Origin: Williamsia muralis NBRC 105860
GTDB lineage: Bacteria > Actinomycetota > Actinomycetes > Mycobacteriales > Mycobacteriaceae
Length of the DNA: 64,000 nt
Assembly (NCBI RefSeq): GCF_001598915.1
Contig: NZ_BDAP01000003.1
Coordinates: forward strand, 434,001-498,000
Direction: 5' to 3'
The notes beneath the pieces are model-generated. The model worked only from the letters and a program-made list of their open reading frames with translations, was not told where the DNA came from and made no database searches. Each line of letters opens with the position of its first letter. Positions within the stretch are counted from its first letter, which is position 1. Of the stretch, positions 20,758-28,604 are shown piece after piece. Made by a program: the position numbers and the translations under genes.

Positions 20758-21075
20758 TCAGACCCAGACGTGGATCATCCCGTCCCTGACCTCGGTTCGG
20801 TAGTGCGGTAGCGCTTCGATGCCGTCGCTGTTGGTGCATCTGCCGTCCTCGAACGAAAAGGTGTACTGGTGCAACGGGCACATCACCTTCGTCGAGTCGG
20901 TCTGGCCGTCGGCGATCGGCCCGCCGCGGTGCGGACAGACCGCGCCCAACGCCCGCACAGTGCCGTCCGACATCCGGAAGACCGCCACCTGGCTGCCGTC
21001 CACGACGTAGGCGCGGCCTTCTCCGACCGTGAGGTCGCTCAAGGGACCCACCGCCGTGGATGCGGGCGCGCTCAT
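20758..21075 (-). CDS. nirD: Nitrite reductase small subunit, Rieske-type
   Basis: 105 aa. Electron-transfer or structural subunit of assimilatory NADH-nitrite reductase. It keeps a full Rieske [2Fe-2S] ligand set, CPHRGG and CPLHQY (Cys-x-His and Cys-x2-His), which many proteobacterial NirD proteins have lost. The ATG at 21075 overlaps the nirB stop (ATGA), so it is translated by coupling after nirB. Longer frames upstream lie in nirB. Last gene of the minus-strand nir operon. Confidence 0.92.
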   Translation of the reverse strand: MSAPASTAVGPLSDLTVGEGRAYVVDGSQVAVFRMSDGTVRALGAVCPHRGGPIADGQTDSTKVMCPLHQYTFSFEDGRCTNSDGIEALPHYRTEVRDGMIHVWV

Positions 21076-23546
21076 CGGACCGGCACCAGAGGCAGCTTGA
21101 TGAGCGGCAGGGCCGGAGTGAACTGTGCCGGCGACTTCGGTGCCAACCGCTCCTTCCACGGATCGCTGTAGGCCGCGATGGACATGCCGATACGTTCGAG
21201 CAACCCGTCGACGATGCCGTCACGATCGTCGATCAGGATCGCCCGCAGCTCCTCGATGCCGATTCGGGGCACCCAGGAGTAGGTCCGTTCGAGCCATTTG
21301 GCCGTTTCGCGGTAGTACTGGATGAAAACGCCGCAGATGCGGATGACCTCCTCGGCGCCGTTCGCGGTCGCGAGCAGATCACCTTTACGGATGTGGGCAC
21401 CGGCGGCCCCGCCGACATAGATCTCCCATCGACCATCACCGACAGCCACCACACCGAAGTCCTTACACAGAGCTTCGGCGCAGTTGCGTGGGCACCCCGT
21501 GACCGCCAGTTTCAGCTTGGCGGGCGACTCGAGCCCCTGGTAGCGCTCCTCGATCGCAATCCCGAGGCCGGTGGAATCGTCGAGACCGAACCGGCAAAAA
21601 TCGGTTCCCACACAGGTTTTCACCGTCCGGAAGCTCTTCCCGTAGGCGTATCCCGAGGGCATGTCGAGGTCTTCCCAGACCTTGGGCAGGTCTTCTTTGC
21701 GAATACCGAGCAGGTCGATCCGCTGACCACCGGTCACCTTGATCATCGGGATGTCGTACTTGTCGGCCACATCGGCGATCTTGCGAAGCTGCGTGGGATT
21801 GGTGACGCCGCCCTTCATCTGGGGTACAACCGAGAAGGTGCCGTCGCGCTGGATGTTGGCATGCACGCGGTCATTGATGAACAGCGCGCCGCGTTCGTCC
21901 TCCCACTCGTTGCCCCAGATGATCCGCAGCAGAGATGCCAGTGGCATCTTTGCAGTGACGTCTTCGCCGTCGGGTGCGAGTTCGGCGAGAATCGCCGACA
22001 CCGATCGCAGATTGCGTTCCCGGATCTGTTCGATCAGCTCGGGCTTGCTCAGCGGAATGGCGGGTACGTACCAGTCCGCAGACGGGTCTTCGGCCAGCGC
22101 TCCGCCCGCGGCACAGGCGACGACATCGGCGACCAGGCCTTTGCACGAGCCGCAACCCTTTCCGGCGCGTGTCTTCGCAACGACTTCGCCGACCGATTTC
22201 GCCCCGGCGTGCACGCACGCCACGATGTCGCCTTTGGTGACGCCGTTGCAGTTGCACACCTGTACTTCGTCGGCCAGTTCGGCTGCACCTGTCGCTGCGC
22301 TGGGTGTGCCCATGTCGAAGAGCATGCTGATGCGCTCGTCGGGTAGCGGCACCTTCTCGTCGAAGGCCTGGGTGAGGAAGCTGACCTTGCTGATGTCGCC
22401 GAGCAACATCGCGCCGATCAGCTTGTTGTCTCGCACCACCACGGATTTGTATGTGCCGCTGCGAGGTTCGTAGAACTGGACGAACTCGTCCGTGTCGCGT
22501 TCGGGACCCTTCACGCCCATGGCCGCGACATCGACTCCGGCCACCTTCAGCTTGGTCGTCAAACGCGAACCGTGGTAAGCCGCTTTGGGATCGGCTCCGG
22601 TCAGTACGTCTGCGAGCACACCCGCCTGCTCCCACAGTGGTGCGACGAGACCGTAGACCTCGCCGCGGTGCTGACAGCATTCGCCGACCGCGTAGATGGA
22701 ACCTTCGTCCTCACAACGCATCTGGTCGTCGACGACGATTCCGCGCTCGACCACCAGCCCGCCGAGGCGAGCGAACTCGACGTTGGGTCTGATGCCGGCA
22801 GTCACCACGATCATGTCGGCCGGCAGCGAGGTGTCGTCGTTGAAGCCGACTCCGGTCACCCTGCCCTCGTCGTCGCGCAGTACAGCGGTGGTGCGCTTGG
22901 ACGTGTAGACGCCGACTCCGAGCTCTTCGATCTTGTTGCGCAGTACCCGGCCGCCGCGTTCGTCCAATTGCTGGTTCATTAGGTGACCGGGGGAATGCAC
23001 CACGTCGACGTCGATGCCTTGTGTCCGCAGTCCGTAGGCCGCCTCGAGGCCGAGGAGTCCGCCACCGATCACCACTGCCCGCATGTCGTCCCTGGACAAC
23101 GCCATCTGCAACATGCCGTTGGTGTCCTCGATGGTGCGGAACCCGAACACGCCGCGGGCCAGGTGCCCGTCGGGTGCCCGGAGGCCGTCCATGTTCGGGA
23201 AGAAGGTGTTGCTGCCGGTCGCGATCACCAGGGTGTCGTAGTCGATTTCGCGGCCGCTCTCGCAGGTGACGGTCTTGGCGAAGCGATCGAGCGCCACCGC
23301 GCGGTCACCGGCGTAGAGCTTGACGTCGTTCTCGCGGTACCAAGCCATCGGGTTGAGCATCAGATCGTCGTCGTCGATGGAACTCTCACCGGCGAGTACG
23401 TGCGAGAGCATGATCCGGTTGTAGTTGCCGTATGGTTCGTCGCCGATCATCGTGATCTCGAATCGCGTCCCGCCACCGCGCTCGAGTATCTCTTCCACGG
23501 TTCGCGCGCCGGCCATCCCGTTGCCGACCACCACCAGGCGTTCCAT
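21072..23546 (-). CDS. nirB: Assimilatory nitrite reductase [NAD(P)H] large subunit
   Basis: 824 aa. Reduces nitrite to ammonium with NAD(P)H. Domains in order: FAD site (VVVGNGMAGARTVEEI) and NAD site (VVIGGGLLGLEAAYGL) in the first 330 residues; BFD-like [2Fe-2S] domain around 428-467 (VCNCNGVTKGDIV to GCGSCKGLV); two sulfite/nitrite-reductase repeats with siroheme-[4Fe-4S] cysteines around 640-690 (CVGTDFC, then TGCPRNC). The ATG at 23546 shares a base with the stop of the upstream 115-aa gene (TGATG), so translation is coupled. The same frame stays open to 23696 but that part is antisense to nothing useful and overlaps the upstream gene. Confidence 0.97.
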   Translation of the reverse strand: MERLVVVGNGMAGARTVEEILERGGGTRFEITMIGDEPYGNYNRIMLSHVLAGESSIDDDDLMLNPMAWYRENDVKLYAGDRAVALDRFAKTVTCESGREIDYDTLVIATGSNTFFPNMDGLRAPDGHLARGVFGFRTIEDTNGMLQMALSRDDMRAVVIGGGLLGLEAAYGLRTQGIDVDVVHSPGHLMNQQLDERGGRVLRNKIEELGVGVYTSKRTTAVLRDDEGRVTGVGFNDDTSLPADMIVVTAGIRPNVEFARLGGLVVERGIVVDDQMRCEDEGSIYAVGECCQHRGEVYGLVAPLWEQAGVLADVLTGADPKAAYHGSRLTTKLKVAGVDVAAMGVKGPERDTDEFVQFYEPRSGTYKSVVVRDNKLIGAMLLGDISKVSFLTQAFDEKVPLPDERISMLFDMGTPSAATGAAELADEVQVCNCNGVTKGDIVACVHAGAKSVGEVVAKTRAGKGCGSCKGLVADVVACAAGGALAEDPSADWYVPAIPLSKPELIEQIRERNLRSVSAILAELAPDGEDVTAKMPLASLLRIIWGNEWEDERGALFINDRVHANIQRDGTFSVVPQMKGGVTNPTQLRKIADVADKYDIPMIKVTGGQRIDLLGIRKEDLPKVWEDLDMPSGYAYGKSFRTVKTCVGTDFCRFGLDDSTGLGIAIEERYQGLESPAKLKLAVTGCPRNCAEALCKDFGVVAVGDGRWEIYVGGAAGAHIRKGDLLATANGAEEVIRICGVFIQYYRETAKWLERTYSWVPRIGIEELRAILIDDRDGIVDGLLERIGMSIAAYSDPWKERLAPKSPAQFTPALPLIKLPLVPVR

Positions 23547-23893
23547 CAGAACTCCACGAATCCGAAGTCGACGACGATTTCGCCGCTGCACCCCTCGGGC
23601 GCGGCGAAGACGAGCTCGAGCAAGCTGTCCGGATCCACGTCCTCCACCACGCGCAACGGAACGTTCACCGATGCCCTCGCTCCCATCGGGAACCATCTCA
23701 TCGGCTGCTGGTCACGGTGCAATGCCACGTAGACGAGTTCCGAACTGCCGTTCCCTCCCCGGAAATACAGCGGTTGAACGGTCATCCCGGCAGGCACCTG
23801 ATACGTCAAGGAAGGATCCAACGGCGCTGCCTTGGTCAATCCGGTACCGGTGAACGAGAAGACACCTTGCAAGAACTTCGGAGTACTGGACAT
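23546..23893 (-). CDS. Conserved small protein coupled to nirB
   Basis: 115 aa (starts SSTPKFLQGVFSFTGTGL, ends GEIVVDFGFVEF). No membrane segment; the pattern is of a beta-sandwich. I recall similar proteins beside mycobacterial nirBD but know no function; a role as chaperone or cofactor-loading factor for nitrite reductase would be guesswork. The stop overlaps the nirB start by one base, so equal expression with NirB is likely. TTTAGT lies 6 nt before the ATG and could be a leaderless -10. It leads the nir operon. Confidence 0.8.
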   Translation of the reverse strand: MSSTPKFLQGVFSFTGTGLTKAAPLDPSLTYQVPAGMTVQPLYFRGGNGSSELVYVALHRDQQPMRWFPMGARASVNVPLRVVEDVDPDSLLELVFAAPEGCSGEIVVDFGFVEF

Positions 23894-23896
23894 GCC

Positions 23897-23912
23897 GTCA
23901 CTAAACGTGAAC
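23897..23912. promoter_or_regulatory. GlnR-box-like site upstream of the nir operon
   Basis: GTCAC-N6-TGAAC fits the actinobacterial GlnR half-site arrangement gTnAC-N6-GaAAC with one mismatch. It starts 4 bp before the operon's first ATG. GlnR control of nirBD is known in mycobacteria. The position overlaps the putative -10 rather than sitting upstream of the promoter, as an activator site should, so this is tentative. Confidence 0.3.
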
Positions 23913-24006
23913 TCGATGAACCATTACTTGCAGCCGCGTTACATCTCGATTGTCGAGAACTCACCGCATCGCCCGGCGGGCGGTGATCAAGGTCGGTTCT
24001 GCGCCC

Positions 24007-24888
24007 TCAGGCGCCGAAACTGCCGCCCGGACCGCGCCTGCGGAGATAACGCTCGAACTCGGCGGCCAGCGCATCGCCGTCGATCTTCGACAGTGTCTCG
24101 TCCACGCTGACCTCGGCGTCGCCGCGCTCTTCGAGGCCGCGGACGTAATCGGCGATCTCCTCGTCGTCCTCGGTCATCTCGGTGACCGCGCGCTCCCATT
24201 CCTCTGCCTGTTCCGGCAGTTCGCCGAGTGGGACCTCGACGTCGAGCACTTCCTCGAGCTGACTGAGCAGTGCTGCCGATGCCTTGGGGTTGGGTGGGGT
24301 GGACACATAGTGCGGAACGGCGGCCCAGAAGGAGATGGCCGGGATCCCCGCCTTCACACATTCGTCCTGCAGCACACCGGTGATGCCGGTAGGCCCTTCG
24401 TACCGACTTTCCTCGAGCTTGAACTGCTTGGCCGATTCACTGCTGTAGGCCGCGCCGGTGACCGGGACCGGACGGGTGTGCGGGGTATCGGCGAGCAGTG
24501 CCGCCAGGATGACCACGGTGTCCACCTCGAGGTTGCGGGCGATGTCGAGGATCTCGGCGCAGAACCCTCGCCAGCGCATGTTCGGCTCGATACCGCGCAG
24601 CAGAACGATGTCCCGGTCCGATCCCGGCGGCGTACAGTACGAGATCGATGTTGTCGGCCAATCGATTCGCCGGGTCACCCCGTCGATCTGTTTGATGGTC
24701 GGCCTGTTGACCTGGAAGTCGTAGTAGTCGTCGGAATCGATGTCGGCGAGCGGAACAGCATCCCAGACGAGTTCGAGATGTTCGACCGCTCCGCTGGCCG
24801 CATCACCGGCGTCATTCCACCCTTCGAAGGCAGCAACCAGCGTGGGGCGGCGCAATCGTGGAAGGTTTGCGCTCTGCTCAGCGTTCAC
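24007..24888 (-). CDS. PAC2-family protein (proteasome-assembly-chaperone fold)
   Basis: 293 aa. The N-terminal half is the PAC2 fold (LVAAFEGWNDAGDAASGAVEHLE, then VLLRGIEPNMRWRGFCAEIL), related to archaeal and eukaryotic proteasome assembly chaperones. The acidic C-terminal part is helical (EEVLDVEVPLGELPEQAEEWERAVTEMTEDDEEIADYVRGLEER). The bacterial function is unknown. A chaperone role for the PrcAB proteasome encoded 20 kb away is tempting but unproven. GTG start with a TAGGCT hexamer 6 nt upstream. Divergent from metH across 51 bp. Confidence 0.9.
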   Translation of the reverse strand: MNAEQSANLPRLRRPTLVAAFEGWNDAGDAASGAVEHLELVWDAVPLADIDSDDYYDFQVNRPTIKQIDGVTRRIDWPTTSISYCTPPGSDRDIVLLRGIEPNMRWRGFCAEILDIARNLEVDTVVILAALLADTPHTRPVPVTGAAYSSESAKQFKLEESRYEGPTGITGVLQDECVKAGIPAISFWAAVPHYVSTPPNPKASAALLSQLEEVLDVEVPLGELPEQAEEWERAVTEMTEDDEEIADYVRGLEERGDAEVSVDETLSKIDGDALAAEFERYLRRRGPGGSFGA

Positions 24889-24894
24889 TGATCC

Positions 24895-24900
24895 AGCCTA
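24895..24900 (-). promoter_or_regulatory. Putative leaderless -10 (TAGGCT) of the PAC2 gene
   Basis: TAGGCT is 6 nt before the GTG at 24888 on the minus strand, without Shine-Dalgarno sequence. Confidence 0.5.
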
Positions 24901-24926
24901 CGACCGAACACCGATGGAGAGCGAAC

Positions 24927-24932
24927 TACCCT
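24927..24932 (+). promoter_or_regulatory. Putative leaderless -10 (TACCCT) of metH
   Basis: TACCCT ends 7 nt before the metH ATG at 24940. With a leader of zero length and only 51 bp between the divergent starts, there is no room for a cobalamin or SAM riboswitch. Confidence 0.45.
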
Positions 24933-24939
24933 GTTAACC

Positions 24940-27900
24940 ATGTCTGCCGCAACTTCAGCATCATTCGATACCGAATTGCTCGCCGCGATGAACAAACGCG
25001 TCCTGATCGGTGACGGTGCCATGGGAACAATGTTGCAGGCAGCGGACCTGACATTGGACGATTTCCTGGGACTCGAGGGCTGCAACGAGATCCTCAACGA
25101 CACCCGCCCGGACGTCCTGCGGGAGATCCACCGAGCCTATTTCGAGGCAGGCGCGGATGCGGTCGAGACCAACACGTTCGGTTGCAACCTCTCGAACCTC
25201 GGCGACTACGACATCGCGGACCGCATCCGGGAGTTGGCCTTCAAGGGCACCAAGCTCGCCCGGGAGGTCGCCGACGAGGTCGGACCGAGCGCCGACGGCA
25301 TCCCTCGCTTTGTTCTCGGATCGATCGGGCCGGGTACCAAACTCCCCACTCTGGGCCACACCACCTTCGCGGCGATCCGCGATGCGTACCAGGAATGCGC
25401 GCTGGGAATGGTCGAGGGCGGTGCCGACGCCATCCTGATCGAGACCTCGCAGGACCTCCTGCAGGTGAAGGCCGCCGTTCTCGGTTCCCAGCAGGCGATG
25501 GAAGAACTCGGCCGCCGGATCCCGATCATCACCCACGTCACTGTGGAGACCACCGGCACCATGCTGCTGGGCTCGGAGATCGGGGCCGCACTCACCTCGC
25601 TGGAGCCCCTGGGCATCGACATGATCGGTCTGAACTGCGCCACCGGTCCCGCCGAGATGAGCGAACACCTCCGGTATCTCACCCGGCATGCCCGGGTGCC
25701 CGTGTCCGTGATGCCCAACGCCGGACTGCCGACCCTGGGCAAAGACGGTGCCGAGTACCCGCTCACGCCGGAAGAACTAGCCGAGGCACTCAAAGGTTTC
25801 GTCGAGGAGTACGGACTGTCGTTCGTCGGTGGGTGCTGTGGCACCACACCCGAGCACATCCGTCAGGTCGCCGAAGCGGTACGCGGCGCCGACAAGGCCG
25901 AACGGCAGCCGGAACATGCCGCCGAGATCTCGTCGTTGTACAGCTCGGTGCCGTTCCACCAGGACGCCAGCATCCTGATGATCGGTGAGCGCACCAACTC
26001 CAACGGGTCGAAGGCGTTCCGCGACGCGATGCTCGCCGGTGACTACCAGAAGTGCCTGGACATCGCCAAGGATCAGACGCGCGACGGTGCACACATGCTC
26101 GACCTCAACGTCGACTACGTCGGCCGCGACGGCGCCGCCGACATGTCCGCGCTCGCCAGCCGACTGGCCACCTCTTCGACGTTGCCGATCATGCTCGACT
26201 CCACCGAGCCCGAAGTGCTCGAGGCCGGGCTGGAGCACCTGGGTGGGCGCTGCGCGGTGAACTCGGTGAACTACGAGGACGGTGACGGCCCCGAATCTCG
26301 GTTCACCCGCACGATGAAGCTGGTCAAGAAGCACGGCGCCGCGGTGGTCGCGCTGACCATCGACGAAGAGGGCCAGGCCCGAACCGCCGATTGGAAGGTG
26401 AAGGTCGCCGAGCGCCTCATCACCGACATCACCGAGAACTGGGGTCTGAAGGAAGAGGACATCATCATCGATGCCCTCACGTTCCCCATCTCGACAGGTC
26501 AAGAAGAGGTCCGACGCGACGGCATCGAAACGATCGAGGCGATCCGCCGGCTGAAGGCGAGCCATCCCGACGTCCACTTCACCCTCGGCATCTCGAATGT
26601 GTCCTTCGGACTCAACGCCGCCGCCCGTCAGGTGCTCAACTCGGTGTTCCTGCATGAGTGTGTGGAGGCAGGTCTCGACACGGCCATCGTCCACGCCTCC
26701 AAGATCCTGCCGATGGCCCGGATCCCCGACGACCACCGGGAGATCGCCCTCGACCTGGTCTACGACCGGCGCCGGGAAGGCTACGACCCGCTGCAGAAGC
26801 TCATGCAGCTGTTCGAGGGCGTCTCGGCGGCGTCGGCGCGGGAGAGCCGCGCGCAGGAACTGGCGAAGCTTCCGCTCTTCGAGCGTCTCGAACGCCGGAT
26901 CGTCGACGGCGAACGAGCCGGCCTCACCGACGATCTCGACGAAGCCATGACGCAGGTGCCACCGCTCGAGATCATCAACGAGACGTTGCTCTCCGGCATG
27001 AAGACGGTCGGTGAGCTCTTCGGGTCCGGCCAGATGCAGTTGCCGTTCGTCCTTCAGAGCGCCGAGGTCATGAAAATGGCTGTGGCGCATCTGGAGCCAC
27101 ACATGGAGGCCACGGGAGAAGACGGCAAGGGCCGCATCGTGCTGGCCACGGTCAAGGGCGATGTGCACGACATCGGGAAGAATCTCGTTGACATCATCTT
27201 GTCGAACAACGGCTACGAAGTGGTGAACATCGGCATCAAACAGCCGATCGCGAACATCATCGAGGCCGCCGAGGACAAGAACGCCGACGTCATCGGGATG
27301 TCCGGCCTTCTGGTGAAGTCCACGGTGGTGATGAAGGACAACCTCAAGGAACTCAACAGCCGGGGTCTCGCCGAGAAGTTCCCCGTACTGCTCGGCGGTG
27401 CGGCACTGACCCGCTCCTATGTGGAGAACGATCTCAGCGAGACCTACGAGGGCGACGTGCATTACGCGCGAGACGCTTTCGAGGGCCTGCGGCTGATGGA
27501 CGACATCATGCTGACCAAGCGTGGCGGTGCTCCGGCACCCGACAGTCCCGAGGCTCTGGCAGCGGCGGAGAAGACCGCCGAACGCAAGAAGCGCCACGAC
27601 CGGTCCAAGCGCATCGCCGAAAAGCGTAAGGCCGAGGCAGAACCGGTGGTGGTGCCCGAGCGTTCGGACGTCGCCGCGGGGCTTCCGGTACCCACGCCTC
27701 CGTTCTGGGGGTCACGCATCGTCAAGGGTGTGCCGGTGGCTCAGTACCTGTCGTTGCTCGACGAGCGTGCCCTGTTCCTGGGGCAGTGGGGTCTGCGCGG
27801 CGCCCGGGCCGGTGAGGGGCCGAGTTACGAAGATCTGGTGGAGACCGACGGGCGTCCTCGTCTGCGGTACTGGATCGACCGGCTGGCGACGGAGAACATC

Positions 27901-28518
27901 CTGCAGCACGCTGCCGTGGTCTACGGTTTCTACCCGGCCGTCAGCGAAGGCGACGTGGTGCACGTGCTCACCGAGCCGCGCCCGGACGCGCCGATCCGGC
28001 ACAGCTTCGAGTTCCCGCGGCAGCAGCGAGGGCGTTTCCTCTGCATCGCAGATTTCATCCGATCGCGCGCCGACGCGATCGAGACCGGCGAGGTGGACGT
28101 TCTGCCGTTCCAGCTGGTCACCATGGGGCAGCCGATTGCCGACTTCGCCAACAAGCTGTTCGCCGAGGATGCTTACCGCGACTACCTCGAGGTGCACGGC
28201 ATCGGTGTGCAGCTGACCGAGGCGCTTGCCGAGTTCTGGCATCAGCGGGTGCGCGAGGAACTGCGTTTCGGGGACACCGCCATGGCCGCGGAGGATCCGG
28301 ACAACCCGCAGGACTTCTTCGACCTCAAGTACCGGGGCGCGCGCTTCTCGTTCGGTTACGGCGCCTGCCCGAATCTGGAGGATCGGGCCAAGATGATGGA
28401 CCTGCTCGACCCGGGCCGCATCGGCGTCGAATTGTCGGACGAGTTGCAGCTCCATCCGGAGCAGTCCACGGATGCCTTTGTGCTGCATCACCCCGAAGCG
28501 AAGTACTTCAACACGTAG
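24940..28518 (+). CDS. metH: Cobalamin-dependent methionine synthase
   Basis: 1192 aa. Transfers methyl from 5-methyl-tetrahydrofolate to homocysteine via methylcobalamin. Domain order: homocysteine domain (about 1-330; zinc cysteines in NCATG near 230 and GGCCG near 300), pterin domain (about 345-620; SILMIGERTNSNGSKAF), cap and B12 domain (about 640-880; GDVHDIGKN with His743 as axial ligand), linker rich in Lys/Arg/Glu, and reactivation AdoMet domain to the end (YGACPNLEDRAKMMDLL). All four modules are complete. With MutAB it makes the cell B12-dependent for two pathways encoded here. A strong hairpin follows the stop. Confidence 0.98.
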   Translation: MSAATSASFDTELLAAMNKRVLIGDGAMGTMLQAADLTLDDFLGLEGCNEILNDTRPDVLREIHRAYFEAGADAVETNTFGCNLSNLGDYDIADRIRELAFKGTKLAREVADEVGPSADGIPRFVLGSIGPGTKLPTLGHTTFAAIRDAYQECALGMVEGGADAILIETSQDLLQVKAAVLGSQQAMEELGRRIPIITHVTVETTGTMLLGSEIGAALTSLEPLGIDMIGLNCATGPAEMSEHLRYLTRHARVPVSVMPNAGLPTLGKDGAEYPLTPEELAEALKGFVEEYGLSFVGGCCGTTPEHIRQVAEAVRGADKAERQPEHAAEISSLYSSVPFHQDASILMIGERTNSNGSKAFRDAMLAGDYQKCLDIAKDQTRDGAHMLDLNVDYVGRDGAADMSALASRLATSSTLPIMLDSTEPEVLEAGLEHLGGRCAVNSVNYEDGDGPESRFTRTMKLVKKHGAAVVALTIDEEGQARTADWKVKVAERLITDITENWGLKEEDIIIDALTFPISTGQEEVRRDGIETIEAIRRLKASHPDVHFTLGISNVSFGLNAAARQVLNSVFLHECVEAGLDTAIVHASKILPMARIPDDHREIALDLVYDRRREGYDPLQKLMQLFEGVSAASARESRAQELAKLPLFERLERRIVDGERAGLTDDLDEAMTQVPPLEIINETLLSGMKTVGELFGSGQMQLPFVLQSAEVMKMAVAHLEPHMEATGEDGKGRIVLATVKGDVHDIGKNLVDIILSNNGYEVVNIGIKQPIANIIEAAEDKNADVIGMSGLLVKSTVVMKDNLKELNSRGLAEKFPVLLGGAALTRSYVENDLSETYEGDVHYARDAFEGLRLMDDIMLTKRGGAPAPDSPEALAAAEKTAERKKRHDRSKRIAEKRKAEAEPVVVPERSDVAAGLPVPTPPFWGSRIVKGVPVAQYLSLLDERALFLGQWGLRGARAGEGPSYEDLVETDGRPRLRYWIDRLATENILQHAAVVYGFYPAVSEGDVVHVLTEPRPDAPIRHSFEFPRQQRGRFLCIADFIRSRADAIETGEVDVLPFQLVTMGQPIADFANKLFAEDAYRDYLEVHGIGVQLTEALAEFWHQRVREELRFGDTAMAAEDPDNPQDFFDLKYRGARFSFGYGACPNLEDRAKMMDLLDPGRIGVELSDELQLHPEQSTDAFVLHHPEAKYFNT

Positions 28519-28537
28519 GCGGCAACTCGTCAGGTGG

Positions 28538-28572
28538 GCACCAGTTCGATTCAGCGTGAGTCGAACTGGTGC
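28538..28572 (+). terminator. Terminator-like hairpin after metH
   Basis: Perfect 12-bp stem: GCACCAGTTCGA (28538-28549) and TCGAACTGGTGC (28561-28572) around an 11-nt loop, 20 bp after the metH stop. It lacks a real T-run, as often in actinobacterial terminators. Confidence 0.7.
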
Positions 28573-28604
28573 TTCCGGCGCGGTCGTGGCCAACACTTCA
28601 TGCC

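Noticed and set aside
24889-24939. Cobalamin or SAM riboswitch ahead of metH
   Set aside because: Only 51 bp between divergent start codons and a predicted leader of zero length.
28519-28604. Regulatory dyad for the DszC-like gene
   Set aside because: The 12-bp stem with an 11-nt loop placed 20 bp after metH is better explained as a terminator.
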